NCBI GenBank assembly: GCA_910587225.1
Contig: CAJULT010000002.1
Coordinates: 47,446 to 111,445 of the forward strand
Direction: 5' to 3'
Source: an uncultured Christensenellaceae bacterium
GTDB lineage: Bacteria; Bacillota; Clostridia; Christensenellales; UBA1242
DNA length: 64,000 bases
Positions 22,421 through 32,408 of this stretch are shown piece after piece (positions within the stretch are counted from its first letter, which is position 1; every line of letters starts with the position of its first letter). Position numbers and translations under genes: made by a program. The notes under the pieces are model-generated. The model did no database searches and was not told the origin of the DNA. It saw only the letters and a program-made list of their open reading frames with translations.

Positions 22421-25141
22421 CTACTGACCGCAGCAGTTCTTGTACTTTTTCCCACTTCCGCAAGGGCATAGATCATTGCGTCCAACCTTTGGAGTTTCAT
22501 TTTTTACTGTCTTTTGCACCTGCGCGTTCAGCTTCTTTTTTTGCTGTTTCGCACGCTCTTCGGGCGTTAATTCTTTCACAGTTTGAATAACTGTAAATTG
22601 TGGTTGTTGTGGCTGCTCGGGTGCTCTTTCAAAATGACTATTTAAAAGTATAAGGCAGGTCTGCTCCTGAATTTTATCAATCATATGGTCGAACATTTCG
22701 AAACCGTCTTGTTTGTATGCAAGCACTGGATCTTGGTTACCAAAGCCGCGTGCAAAAATCTCATTTTTCATGATGTGCATATCTTCGATATGTCCCATCC
22801 AGTTGGCATCAACTCGAGTAAGAAGAACTCTTCTTTCAATAAACTCAAAATCAATTCCGATTTCTTTTGCTTCGTTAATTCTTTCTTGATATCGCTTATC
22901 AACAAGTTTAAGTACCTTTTCTTCCACTTCCTCTACGTCGCAGCCTTCAATAAACTTTTCTGTTATAAGTCCACTGCCCTTTTCAAGTAGTCCGCGTTCA
23001 AGTTCGGTTTCAAGTTTTTCTCTATCCCACTCGTAATATGGTTTATCATCACTGATGCATTTACGAACAGTTCTGCTAATTACTTCTGGCAGCATTCTCA
23101 TAATCTGATCATGAACTGGAGCGCCGTCAAGGACGGTGTTACGCTCGCCATAGATAATTTCGCGTTGCTTATTAAGCACATCGTCAAAGCGCAGTACAGT
23201 TTTACGCTGAGCAAAGTTTTGAAGTTCAATTTTTCTTTGCGCACCCTCTATTTGTTTGGTGAGCATTTTTAGCTGAATAGGTGTAGAGTCATCGAGGCGG
23301 AACATTGCCGCAATTCTTTGCATCTTTTCACCGCCGAAACGCCTAATGAGGTCATCTTCTAGTGACAGGAAGAACACACTTGATCCCGGATCGCCCTGAC
23401 GACCAGCACGACCGCGAAGCTGATTGTCAATACGCCTGCTTTCATGGCGTTCAGTACCTACAATGTGAAGCCCGCCTGCTGCTACAACTTCCTCTTTTTC
23501 GGCATCGGTAACTTTTTTGTAGTCATTGTAAAGCTCGCTGTAACGCGCTCTTGCCTTATTCATCTTTTCATCATCAATGGTATGGAAAGCGGTTGCATAA
23601 GAAATTTCGTCTTCACTGAAATTCTCCTCTCGCATCCTCTTTTTAGCCATAAATTCAGCATTTCCGCCCAGCAGAATATCAGTACCACGACCAGCCATAT
23701 TGGTCGCAATGGTAACAGCGCCTTTTCTTCCAGCCTGCGCCACAATCTCACTTTCCATTTCGTGATTTTTAGCGTTCAATACATTATGTTTAATTTTAGC
23801 ATGTTTTAAAGCGGTTGACAAAAGCTCACTCTTGTCAATGTTGATTGTACCAACAAGCACAGGTTGACCTTTCTCGTTACAATCCTTTATTTCTTCAATA
23901 ATGGCATCTATTTTACCCTTTTCTGTAATGTATACAATGTCAGCTTCATCGCGTCTACGATTTGGTCTGTTTGGCGGAATGGTAACAACGTCTAGATTGT
24001 AAATAGTTCTAAATTCACCCTCTTCAGTTTTAGCTGTACCAGTCATACCTGACAGCTTTTTGTAAAGGCGGAAATAGTTTTGGAAGGTAATAGTTGCAAG
24101 CGTTTGGTTCTCATCCTTAATTGCAACCCCCTCTTTTGCCTCAATAGCTTGGTGAAGACCTGCATTAAAGCGACGTCCCGGCATAAGACGACCAGTAAAT
24201 TCGTCTACAATCAAAATTTGTCCGTCTTTAACAATGTAATTTTTATCGGCAAACATTGTAAAGTTGGCTCTAAGAGCGTTATTGATATAGTGGTTAAGCT
24301 CAATATTCTCAATATCAGAAAGACTTTCCACCTTGTAATACTTTTCAGCCTTAGTAATTCCGCTTTCGGTAAGGTTTAACTGTTTAGTCTTTTCGTCAAT
24401 CTCAACATCTTCTTCACGATTTAAGGTTTTTACAAACTTTTGCGCCTTAACATAATCTTCACTAGACTTGTTTCCTCTACCAGAAATAATAAGAGGAGTT
24501 CTCGCCTCGTCGATAAGGATACTATCCACCTCGTCCACAATCGCAAAAGCCTGTCCGCGCTGAACGCGTTGCGCCGGTTCAATCGCCATGTTATCACGAA
24601 GATAGTCAAAGCCAAGTTCGTTATTTGTGCAGTAAGTGATGTCCGCTGCGTACGCTTTTCTCTTTTGATCTGGGTTCTGTGCGTTTAACGACACGCCTAC
24701 GCTAAGGCCGAGAAACTTAAATACCTTTCCCATCCACTCAGAGTCACGCTTTGCAAGATATTCGTTCACTGTTACGATATGCACGCCTTGCCCTGCAAGA
24801 GCATTTAAATATGCTGGCAAAACTTCGGTCAAGGTTTTACCTTCACCAGTTGCCATTTCAGCAATACGCCCTTGGTGGAGCGCAATACCGCCCATGATTT
24901 GAACATAAAAGTGTCGCATATTAAGCACTCTCGAAGAGGCTTCTCTCGCAACAGCAAAGGCCTCTGGCAGAAGGTCATTAAGCGTCTGCCCAACTTTAAG
25001 TCTGTCCTTAAATTCCTGCGTGCAAAGAGTAAGCTGCTCGTTTGTAAAAGCTTTATATTTATCTTCAAGAGCAACAACTTGATCTGCAATCTTAGCTAAT
25101 TTTTTAACTTGTGATTTGTTCTCATTTCCAAAAAGTCCCAT
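22421..25141 (-). CDS. secA: Preprotein translocase ATPase SecA
   Basis: Motor that pushes preproteins through SecYEG. 906 residues, with Walker A in MATGEGKTL, IVDEVDSILIDEARTPLI as Walker B/DEAD region, TNMAGRGTDI and RGRAGRQGDPGSS as the helicase C-terminal motifs, and a C-terminal zinc tail NDLCPCGSGKKYKNCC that contacts SecB-like partners or lipid. The promoter is TTGTTT (25186-25191)/TAAAAT (25163-25168). In many Bacillota prfB follows secA; here no gene follows, since a convergent gene lies there. Confidence 0.97.
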   Translation of the reverse strand: MGLFGNENKSQVKKLAKIADQVVALEDKYKAFTNEQLTLCTQEFKDRLKVGQTLNDLLPEAFAVAREASSRVLNMRHFYVQIMGGIALHQGRIAEMATGEGKTLTEVLPAYLNALAGQGVHIVTVNEYLAKRDSEWMGKVFKFLGLSVGVSLNAQNPDQKRKAYAADITYCTNNELGFDYLRDNMAIEPAQRVQRGQAFAIVDEVDSILIDEARTPLIISGRGNKSSEDYVKAQKFVKTLNREEDVEIDEKTKQLNLTESGITKAEKYYKVESLSDIENIELNHYINNALRANFTMFADKNYIVKDGQILIVDEFTGRLMPGRRFNAGLHQAIEAKEGVAIKDENQTLATITFQNYFRLYKKLSGMTGTAKTEEGEFRTIYNLDVVTIPPNRPNRRRDEADIVYITEKGKIDAIIEEIKDCNEKGQPVLVGTINIDKSELLSTALKHAKIKHNVLNAKNHEMESEIVAQAGRKGAVTIATNMAGRGTDILLGGNAEFMAKKRMREENFSEDEISYATAFHTIDDEKMNKARARYSELYNDYKKVTDAEKEEVVAAGGLHIVGTERHESRRIDNQLRGRAGRQGDPGSSVFFLSLEDDLIRRFGGEKMQRIAAMFRLDDSTPIQLKMLTKQIEGAQRKIELQNFAQRKTVLRFDDVLNKQREIIYGERNTVLDGAPVHDQIMRMLPEVISRTVRKCISDDKPYYEWDREKLETELERGLLEKGSGLITEKFIEGCDVEEVEEKVLKLVDKRYQERINEAKEIGIDFEFIERRVLLTRVDANWMGHIEDMHIMKNEIFARGFGNQDPVLAYKQDGFEMFDHMIDKIQEQTCLILLNSHFERAPEQPQQPQFTVIQTVKELTPEERAKQQKKKLNAQVQKTVKNETPKVGRNDLCPCGSGKKYKNCCGQ

Positions 25142-25162
25142 TTTAACTCCTAACTTTAGCCT

Positions 25163-25191
25163 ATTTTAGCAAAAATTTAAAGAAAAAACAA
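25163..25191 (-). promoter_or_regulatory. Sigma-A promoter of secA
   Basis: On the - strand TTGTTT (25186-25191), 17-nt spacer, TAAAAT (25163-25168). Confidence 0.55.
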
Positions 25192-25255
25192 CCTTTTTAT
25201 TCCCCTCCAAAAGAAAATTGATAATTCTACCATATTTTTCAACATATTTTGCAAT

Positions 25256-25348
25256 CTTTAAACCGCGAAAAGAGAGAATAATTTTATTTAAAAGAGGTCG
25301 GTTTTATAATCGACTATTCTTGACAATCCTCCTCAAAGATGATATTAT
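25256..25348 (+). promoter_or_regulatory. Promoter of the 1037-residue protein gene with upstream inverted repeat
   Basis: TTGACA (25320-25325), 17-nt spacer, TATTAT (25343-25348), then TTAGGAG before the ATG. Upstream lies AAACCG ... CGGTTT (25258-25304), an inverted repeat whose left arm extends to AAACCGCGAAA, the same 11-mer found in the promoter at 995-1005. Confidence 0.6.
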
Positions 25349-25380
25349 ATATTTATATACTAAGTAATTAGGAGAAAAAT

Positions 25381-28300
25381 ATGGCAGAAGTAAAAAATAA
25401 CGTAACTCTTAAATTAAAGGATACGCAAATCAAAGCTGCGCAGACTTTCGCAATGGCAGCAGGCGAAAAAGCTCCACTTATGAACTTTTCGTTATCAGGA
25501 AAACCGCTTGCTCAAATTCGCATGACTGACGGAGGCAGCTATCGCCTTGTTTTAAACATGAAAGCTTTTAAAAACTGCCCTTTCACTGATAAGCTTAAAA
25601 TAAATGAAAAAGGATTAACAAACTTTGCTATCGAGCCTGTTGGAGACGCCGCTCCTATTGATTTGTCACACAAAAATGGTGGCATCGTTGTAAGGATCAA
25701 ATCAAAAGACGGCTCAGCCGATTACACCTGCCGTATCAATGCTTTTGGGATCAGTCTCGAATATGACGGACAGCGTGCAACTTATAGCGCTCCTGTTAAA
25801 GAAGGCGCTGCAACTCCTATTGATGTTACCATGTCAACCACCGCTTTTGAGAAACTTTGCTCTGGCGATAAAAATTGGTCACTTGATGAAAATCATGAAG
25901 GCGTTAAACTTAACTATCAAAGCTCAGCGCTTTTAAAACAAATGGTTGGCTTATATGCACAAACTAAAACCAGTGAAACGGAAGCCAACTTTGCTGAATT
26001 TGGATTTGAGGGCTATCAGTTCTTAGCGCTTGCTGGTGAAAACAATGAATATCACTATCTAATAAAAACTAGCGACAACCAAGTCTTGCAGTACAACAAG
26101 GGAACTCTTTCCCCTATCTCTAAACCTGTAATTGTTACCAGAGATGAAGTTGTAGATGGAAAGACAATTCACAGAGCATATATTTCAGTTGAAGCAAATG
26201 GTCGCCATACAGACTATGCCGTACCTACAAACAAAGACGGTTCGCCAAGTGTAAAAACTGTACAAGCTTTTGACAAGTTTACAAATTTCGAGTATGGACA
26301 AAAAGGCAATGAAGACAAACAGAAAAAAGTAAATGGACACTTCATTAAAGAATTTGATGATCGTACCCTTCAACAGGCGCAGCATATTATTAGACCTGTA
26401 AATATGGTTATTGAAGATGAGGCTGAAAATGAAGATGAAGAAACTGACCAGCAAAACCAAACTGATGACCAGCCTCAAGTCGCTACGCAGGCAAATATTG
26501 ATCAACCTGTCAAGACTCAACCTAAACGCGAAAGACATGCCGAAGGAGCGTTAAACCCTCACACCAGCACCCCTATGGGAGTTGTGAGCGAAGCTGCTGA
26601 CAAAGACAACTTTAAAAAGAACAAAATTAAACTCGATGTTAAACCTGAATATGGCTATGCAACCGCTGTAATGGGTGGGGCATTGATGTTCCTTTCAGCG
26701 ATTTTTCCATTTCTTTCAATTATACTAATTCCACTCGGATTTGCTGCAACCGCAGCAGGTTTCTGGGTTGCAGTAAATGCTGAGCGTCTATCAAATCCTT
26801 ATCTAAAACTAGAAGAATACGTATTTGATCCACTCACCAAAAAGCAACGCGCTTTTGAAAAAGAACAGGAACATTTCTGGGAACAAGAAACCACCGCTCA
26901 AAAAATGAATTCTCAGGCTAAGGAAGCAGGCTTTGCTTTTGAGGAAGATCAGGCTAATTTCCTCGAACATATCACAGAAGGTTTTAGCGAAGAAAACGCC
27001 GAAGCACTTCGTCAATTTATGATTGACCCTGACAATATGAAAAACAAAGAGGCGTTCTTAGAAAAATATAACCAGCTTTTGAAAAGTGAAATGAATTCAG
27101 GAACTGATGATGCTAAAGCTCTAGTTGACGCTCACTTCCCTACCCTTAGCGACGACGAAAAAGCCGCACTTTCAAAATCGCTTTTTGATGAAGGTGCTAA
27201 AGAGTTTGCTGCAGATTTAGCCAAACTTAATGATTCGCAAAAAGAAAATAACGATAAGGCAAAAGAAATTCGCGACCTTACAGGCAAGAAAATACGTGAA
27301 GGCAGTCCTAAATATGTGGAAACTTTGCTCGGCAAATATACAGACCATGCAAAGAGATCTGAATTTATTGAAAATTACTCCGACGACTTTGCTCAATACT
27401 TTGTAATGCATGACCATAAAAACATCGGCAACCTTGTAGAATACGCCGGCACATTAACTGACGCAGGTAAGCAGTCGCTCACCCAAGCGATTGACAACTT
27501 GACAGAAAACTGCGAGCGTATCAAGGACGAAGCTTCATCAGCTGTTTCGGATTATAAAGATCGCTCTCAAGAAATCAAAAAATACAAGCTATACAAAGAA
27601 ACACTTGAACAAATTAGTAAGCTGGATAAATCTTTGCAGGGAGATAATAAGGATCTTTTGCAACATTTTAATCAAGTTAAGCAAATCACTCTTAATTTAC
27701 AAGCCCTTGAAATAAATGTTAAAGATATCCGCGAAGTAGACATTCAAACCTTACAAAATGATATAGCTGAGGTGGGCTTAAATAATAGAGTTAATGGCAA
27801 AACCCTCCAACAAGCATTGAAGGAAAATATAACGGAAGAAAATCTCACCAAACTAAGAGATGAAACCTTTGACAAGGAAGTTAAAAGCTTAAAGAGTAGC
27901 ACACAATTACCTGAAGTTGTCGATGCTACAATTGATGCGGGCTTTGGCAAAAAAGTTAAGGGCGCGAAAGCAGACGACAAACAAAGTCGCATGGATAAAA
28001 AACGCGAAATTCAAGACGAAAAACTTGAAATTGATGAAATCGAACTTAAAAATGCCACTGCCGAAATTAACGAACTTCTTTCCGACCCTCGCGCATCTTC
28101 TCGCGACAAAAAAGATGTCGATGAAATTCTTATCGGACTAAGTGCAGTAAGAAGTAGGTATAAAGGAATTTTCCAAAAGCTTGAACTTGACAATAAGAGA
28201 ATCACTCGCAAAAACCTTCTCGACTTCAAAAATCAATTTAGAGGGGCAAGCATAATGTTCGAAAAAGAGATGGGCAAGAGGAAAATAGACAATTCATATT

Positions 28301-28494
28301 CTCTTAACCTTGAGGACGACTCTAAACAAAAGAGCGTTCAAAAGACTGCAGAAAATGTTCTTGCAAATGCGGCTAAGGTTAAAAAGTACTTAGGGCTTGA
28401 AAAAGCTGAAGAGGTACAAGAGCAAGCGGCTGCTCATGAAGAAAAAGCTCAAACTGCTCAAAAAGATGAAGCTAATGAACAATCCGCATCTTAA
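25381..28494 (+). CDS. Large hypothetical membrane/coiled-coil protein
   Basis: 1037 residues. The N-terminal ~310 residues look beta-rich and may hold two similar domains (FSLSGKPLAQIRMTDGG early, then similar strands near 200). An acidic Glu/Asp/Gln linker follows (~345-385). Residues ~425-463 form a hydrophobic hairpin of two transmembrane segments. The remaining ~570 residues are charged, helical and coiled-coil-like, ending in an Ala/Glu/Gln-rich tail. No signal peptide, so both large parts are probably cytoplasmic, anchored by the hairpin. I recognise no family. A scaffold, tether or signalling role is only a guess. It is followed by ychF without a terminator. Confidence 0.65.
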   Translation: MAEVKNNVTLKLKDTQIKAAQTFAMAAGEKAPLMNFSLSGKPLAQIRMTDGGSYRLVLNMKAFKNCPFTDKLKINEKGLTNFAIEPVGDAAPIDLSHKNGGIVVRIKSKDGSADYTCRINAFGISLEYDGQRATYSAPVKEGAATPIDVTMSTTAFEKLCSGDKNWSLDENHEGVKLNYQSSALLKQMVGLYAQTKTSETEANFAEFGFEGYQFLALAGENNEYHYLIKTSDNQVLQYNKGTLSPISKPVIVTRDEVVDGKTIHRAYISVEANGRHTDYAVPTNKDGSPSVKTVQAFDKFTNFEYGQKGNEDKQKKVNGHFIKEFDDRTLQQAQHIIRPVNMVIEDEAENEDEETDQQNQTDDQPQVATQANIDQPVKTQPKRERHAEGALNPHTSTPMGVVSEAADKDNFKKNKIKLDVKPEYGYATAVMGGALMFLSAIFPFLSIILIPLGFAATAAGFWVAVNAERLSNPYLKLEEYVFDPLTKKQRAFEKEQEHFWEQETTAQKMNSQAKEAGFAFEEDQANFLEHITEGFSEENAEALRQFMIDPDNMKNKEAFLEKYNQLLKSEMNSGTDDAKALVDAHFPTLSDDEKAALSKSLFDEGAKEFAADLAKLNDSQKENNDKAKEIRDLTGKKIREGSPKYVETLLGKYTDHAKRSEFIENYSDDFAQYFVMHDHKNIGNLVEYAGTLTDAGKQSLTQAIDNLTENCERIKDEASSAVSDYKDRSQEIKKYKLYKETLEQISKLDKSLQGDNKDLLQHFNQVKQITLNLQALEINVKDIREVDIQTLQNDIAEVGLNNRVNGKTLQQALKENITEENLTKLRDETFDKEVKSLKSSTQLPEVVDATIDAGFGKKVKGAKADDKQSRMDKKREIQDEKLEIDEIELKNATAEINELLSDPRASSRDKKDVDEILIGLSAVRSRYKGIFQKLELDNKRITRKNLLDFKNQFRGASIMFEKEMGKRKIDNSYSLNLEDDSKQKSVQKTAENVLANAAKVKKYLGLEKAEEVQEQAAAHEEKAQTAQKDEANEQSAS

Positions 28495-28519
28495 TAGTAA
28501 ATAAAAAGGAAAACAAAAA

Positions 28520-29608
28520 ATGAAAATCGGAGTTGTAGGACTTCCCAATGTAGGGAAAAGCACTCTCTTTAACGCCATAACCGAAGCTGGCGCAGAGAGT
28601 GCAAACTACCCTTTCTGTACAATTGAACCAAATGTCGGCATAGTTGATGTGCCAGACGCTCGCCTTGAAAAGCTTGGCGAGCTTTATCATACCCAAAAGA
28701 TTATTCCCGCCGCCATTGAGTTTGTGGACATTGCCGGTCTTGTTGCTGGCGCAAGTCATGGCGAAGGGCTTGGCAACAAGTTTTTAAGTCATATTCGCGA
28801 AGTGGACGCAATTGTTCATGTTGTTCGCTGCTTTGAAAATGACAAGATTATTCACGTAAGTGGCAGTGTTGACCCTATCCGCGATATTGAAATTATAAAT
28901 CTTGAACTAATCCTTGCCGACCTTGAAGTAGTCAACAAAAAGTTTGAGAGGGACGCAAAACTTGTTAAAACTGGTGACAAATCACTTATTGCAGGCGTGA
29001 ACCTGCTTTCTAGAATAAAAGAACAACTGGAAGACGAAGACCTTGTGAGAACTATGAGCTTAAACGATGAAGAAAAAGCTATTTTAAAAGGACTTCAACT
29101 GATAACTGCAAAACCCGTCATCTATGTCGCAAACATAGGCGAAAACGATCTTGAACATGAAAACATTTATGTTCAAAAAGTGAAAGAGTATGCACAAAAT
29201 GAAGGCTCTAAATGTATCTCTCTTTGCGCAAGGCTTGAAGAAGAAATTGTTTCTCTTCCAAAAGAGGAACGCGACTTTTACAAAGAAGAACTTGGAATAA
29301 AAGAAAGCGGACTTGAAAAGCTGGTTACTGCAAGTTATGACCTTTTGGGGCTTATGAGCTTCCTCACCGCTGGGGAAAAAGAGGTGCGCGCATGGACTAT
29401 TAAGAAAGGTACAAAAGCACCACAAGCAGCCGGCAAAATTCACACCGACTTTGAAAAAGGTTTTATCAAGGCTGAAATAGTTTCATATAACGACCTTATG
29501 GAAGCTGGAAGTTATCTTAAAGCAAGGGAAAATGGGAAGGTTCGTATAGAGGGCAAAGAATACATATTCCAAGACGGCGACATCGCGCTGTTCAGATTTA
29601 ACAACTAG
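28520..29608 (+). CDS. ychF: Redox-regulated ATPase YchF (Obg family)
   Basis: P-loop protein that prefers ATP and binds ribosomes. The G1 motif GLPNVGKST (residues 7-15) opens the protein, with NYPFCTIEPNVGIV as switch I, DIAGLVAGASHGEGLGN as G3, and a C-terminal TGS domain (EVRAWTIKKGTKAPQAAGKIH). 362 residues is normal. It leads the run ychF-mrnC-rlmB-x-sigH-metG. Confidence 0.96.
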   Translation: MKIGVVGLPNVGKSTLFNAITEAGAESANYPFCTIEPNVGIVDVPDARLEKLGELYHTQKIIPAAIEFVDIAGLVAGASHGEGLGNKFLSHIREVDAIVHVVRCFENDKIIHVSGSVDPIRDIEIINLELILADLEVVNKKFERDAKLVKTGDKSLIAGVNLLSRIKEQLEDEDLVRTMSLNDEEKAILKGLQLITAKPVIYVANIGENDLEHENIYVQKVKEYAQNEGSKCISLCARLEEEIVSLPKEERDFYKEELGIKESGLEKLVTASYDLLGLMSFLTAGEKEVRAWTIKKGTKAPQAAGKIHTDFEKGFIKAEIVSYNDLMEAGSYLKARENGKVRIEGKEYIFQDGDIALFRFNN

Positions 29609-29616
29609 GTAACGCC

Positions 29617-30006
29617 ATGGAAAACAAAGAACTTCTTAAAAAACTAAATGAAACCAACCTTTTATCACTCGCCTTTATCGGCGACGCAGTTCACACTCTT
29701 TTTGTGCGAAGACAAATTTTAGAGGCGGAAGGTAAAATGAATAATTATCACACCCAAGCCTCCAAATATTGCAAAGCAGCCGCTCAGGCTAAGGCTATGA
29801 AAAAACTTACTCCCCTTCTTTCTGAAAAGGAGCAAACAATAGTTCGCCGCGCTCGCAATGCAAAGCCTCATCATCAGGCTAAAAACGCAACCTCTGCCGA
29901 CTACAATGAGGCGACAATGTTTGAAGCACTTATCGGTTATCTCTATCTTAGTGACAACCACGAAAGACTTGAACAGTTTTTAAAATTATCAATCTCGGAG
30001 GAATAA
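29617..30006 (+). CDS. mrnC: Mini-ribonuclease III
   Basis: RNase III-like catalytic domain without a dsRNA-binding domain; in Bacillus it trims 23S rRNA precursor ends. LAFIGDAVHTLFVR holds the first acidic active-site residues, and EATMFEALIGYLYL the second set. 129 residues is normal. It abuts rlmB with no gap, a conserved arrangement in Bacillota. Confidence 0.94.
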   Translation: MENKELLKKLNETNLLSLAFIGDAVHTLFVRRQILEAEGKMNNYHTQASKYCKAAAQAKAMKKLTPLLSEKEQTIVRRARNAKPHHQAKNATSADYNEATMFEALIGYLYLSDNHERLEQFLKLSISEE

Positions 30007-30735
30007 ATGTTAATCGAAGGACGCAATGCGGTTAGAGAAGCGCTTTCAAATGACGTAACTATAAACAAACTTATGGTGGATAAAGCGCTTGAACATCGCC
30101 ATGACGAAATAGTTACTTTGGCATATAAAAAGCATGTCAAGGTGGAATTTGTTATGAAAAATGTCCTTGACAAAAAATCACTCACCTCCCGACACCAAAG
30201 TTTTATTGCGGAGGCAGTTGATTTTAAGTATTGCGAAGTTACTGACATTCTAGCAAAATCAAAACAACAAAGCTCAGTGCCTTTCATAGTTCTATTAGAC
30301 GGAATTGAAGACCCGCACAATTTTGGTGCTATCATCCGCTCCTGCGAATGCGCCGGCGTGGACGGAATTATCATTCCTAAAAACCGCGCCTGCCAAGTCA
30401 ATGAAACGGTAATTCGCACAAGTACTGGTGCTATCACAAATATGCTAATAGCCAAAGTAACAAACCTTAAGGACGCAATCGACACGCTTAAAGGGGCTGG
30501 CGTTTGGGTTTTCGCCTGCGAAACTGGCGGCGAAGACATTTATTCCAAAAACCTCAACCTGCCAATCGCGCTTATTATCGGAAGCGAAGGCAAAGGAATA
30601 AAACAATCTCTTCGCGCCTACGCTGACGGCATACTTACGCTGCCACTTATGGGTAAAGTTAACTCACTCAACGCAAGCGTTGCCTGCGGCGTAGCAGTGT
30701 TTGAAGTACTTAGGCAAAAAATTAAGGGGGTATAA
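30007..30735 (+). CDS. rlmB: 23S rRNA 2'-O-methyltransferase, RlmB/TrmH family (SPOUT)
   Basis: N-terminal substrate-binding domain begins LIEGRNAVREAL; the SPOUT domain has LLDGIEDPHNFGAIIRSCE, then IGSEGKGI and the C-terminal knot LMGKVNSLNASVACGVAVFE. In Escherichia coli the enzyme methylates G2251 of 23S rRNA; exact target here is assumed. It sits between mrnC and an unknown gene in the order mrnC-rlmB-(x)-sigH. Confidence 0.92.
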   Translation: MLIEGRNAVREALSNDVTINKLMVDKALEHRHDEIVTLAYKKHVKVEFVMKNVLDKKSLTSRHQSFIAEAVDFKYCEVTDILAKSKQQSSVPFIVLLDGIEDPHNFGAIIRSCECAGVDGIIIPKNRACQVNETVIRTSTGAITNMLIAKVTNLKDAIDTLKGAGVWVFACETGGEDIYSKNLNLPIALIIGSEGKGIKQSLRAYADGILTLPLMGKVNSLNASVACGVAVFEVLRQKIKGV

Positions 30736-30736
30736 C

Positions 30737-31786
30737 ATGGGATCTATCGAAACACAAGTTAATAATTATTTAAATAATAAATTGCTTTCGATAAAAGACC
30801 TACCCACTTGCTCAAATGGCAGTTTTATTGATAGGCTATGCTCTAAAAAATTCACGAAATATTCCATTGCTCCGGAAATTAAGCAATCGGTAGGCACCAA
30901 ACTTGATAATATTATAAAAAATAAATTGCCACTTACTTTTGTACCAAGTTTTGGTGGCTATAAACATTGGTGGTCACCAACCTATCCTAACATAGATTGG
31001 GCTGAGATATTCAATATCAAATTTTTACTAGAATATTTGTCTCCAATATTTACAAATTACTCCGCCAACAAAACAACCATTGAATATGAAAGTGAAGAAA
31101 TCATATTAAGTGAACTTAATAATGTACCACAAAGTGGACTGGATAGTTATACAAAAACCTTTCGACAAGCACTCGAATTTTTTAATAAACAATTAAATGG
31201 AAAACCTGAACTAAAATTAAGCCTTGCACGAGAACAATATAAGGGGTACAACTTTGACAAGCAAAAGTTATTAGCAAGAATTGATGAGATGATGCCAGAA
31301 TATACCGAAAAGTTTAATAATTATAACAAAGAAGATCAAGAACGAAGAATAAATAAAGCTCGTACAAATTTCAAACTTGATGGAGTAGTAGACTACACAC
31401 AACTAAGCAAAACGGAAAAAGAAGCGCTATATAAGCATTCTCGAATTTTCAACGAAGCTTTTCTTGATGCCGACTTTGAAGTGAGAGGAAACGACTTCTT
31501 TGAAAAAAATACAAACATTCCGCTTCTATTTTCTTTCGGACTTGGTCCTGGCGGTGAAACTTGGTTACATGTTGGATCTTGCCGGTCTTCAATGACTGAT
31601 TTTTGGGCGGGAATTGGAATACTTGAAATTCGTGATGATAACACAATTATAGAGCGAATTTTAAGTCGAAAACAATATGAAAGCATACAAAATGATTTAA
31701 TTAAAGTTAAAGTTGATTGCCCGATTTCTTATATTTGCAACAATTTGAATAATATCATGGTGTATTTAGGAAAATTAAACTTTTAA
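30737..31786 (+). CDS. Unknown protein in the yacP position of the mrnC-rlmB-sigH operon
   Basis: 349 residues from the ATG at 30737, one nucleotide after the rlmB stop, with an AAGGGGG ribosome binding site inside rlmB. The segment LTFVPSFGGYKHWWSPTYP followed by IDWAEIF is distinctive and aromatic, and GLGPGGETWLHVGSCRSSM near residue 265 looks like a second conserved block. There are no membrane segments. In Bacillus the gene here is yacP/rae1 (an NYN-domain RNase); this protein has no NYN motifs, so it is either a replacement or an insertion. Lower GC than its neighbours hints at transfer. Confidence 0.6.
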   Translation: MGSIETQVNNYLNNKLLSIKDLPTCSNGSFIDRLCSKKFTKYSIAPEIKQSVGTKLDNIIKNKLPLTFVPSFGGYKHWWSPTYPNIDWAEIFNIKFLLEYLSPIFTNYSANKTTIEYESEEIILSELNNVPQSGLDSYTKTFRQALEFFNKQLNGKPELKLSLAREQYKGYNFDKQKLLARIDEMMPEYTEKFNNYNKEDQERRINKARTNFKLDGVVDYTQLSKTEKEALYKHSRIFNEAFLDADFEVRGNDFFEKNTNIPLLFSFGLGPGGETWLHVGSCRSSMTDFWAGIGILEIRDDNTIIERILSRKQYESIQNDLIKVKVDCPISYICNNLNNIMVYLGKLNF

Positions 31787-31798
31787 AAGGAGGACAAA

Positions 31799-32398
31799 AT
31801 GGCAGCTACCGATGAAGAGCTTGTCGCGTTAGCCCAGTCTGGCGATTGCGAAGCTATGAACAGCTTGCTTACTAAGTACAAAAATTTAGTAAACAAAATT
31901 TCACGCAGTTATTATCTTTTGGGCGGCGATATTGAAGACATAGTCCAAGAAGGCATGATAGGCTTATATCAAGCAATTATCAGCTTTAAAACTGGCAAAA
32001 ATGCCTCTTTCAAAACCTTTGCTTATATCTGTGTCAAACACCAAATACAAGCGGCAGTGAAAAAGGCAAGCAGTGAAAAGAATAAAATTTTATCCTCTGC
32101 CCTGCACCTATGGGAACAAGATGACGACGATGAATCCTTTGATAGCAAAATTGAAGCTATTGTCCCCTCCTCACTGCCAACTCCCGATGACCGAGCTATA
32201 GAAAGCGAAAACCTTAGGGAACTTCAACAAAAAATTAAGCAAACATTATCCCCTTTGGAAGTTAAAGTTCTATCACTATATCTAAAAGGTTATAGTTATA
32301 AAGAAATCTCGCAAAAGGGCGATATGAATAGTAAAAGCATTGATAACGCTCTCACCCGCATTAAAAATAAATTGACTTTCTTAAAGAAAGCCGAATAA
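31799..32398 (+). CDS. sigH: RNA polymerase sigma factor, SigH-like
   Basis: 199 residues of the sigma-70 family. Region 2 is clear: LTKYKNLVNKISRSYYLLGGD, then DIVQEGMIGLYQAIISF (core binding and -10 recognition). Region 4 has LSPLEVKVLSLYLKGYSYKEI with an HTH and SKSIDNALTRIKNKL. Length and position after mrnC-rlmB match SigH (Spo0H), which in Bacillus controls stationary phase, competence and early sporulation. The regulon here is unknown. The ribosome binding site is AGGAGG. Confidence 0.88.
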   Translation: MAATDEELVALAQSGDCEAMNSLLTKYKNLVNKISRSYYLLGGDIEDIVQEGMIGLYQAIISFKTGKNASFKTFAYICVKHQIQAAVKKASSEKNKILSSALHLWEQDDDDESFDSKIEAIVPSSLPTPDDRAIESENLRELQQKIKQTLSPLEVKVLSLYLKGYSYKEISQKGDMNSKSIDNALTRIKNKLTFLKKAE

Positions 32399-32408
32399 GG
32401 AGAAAAAT

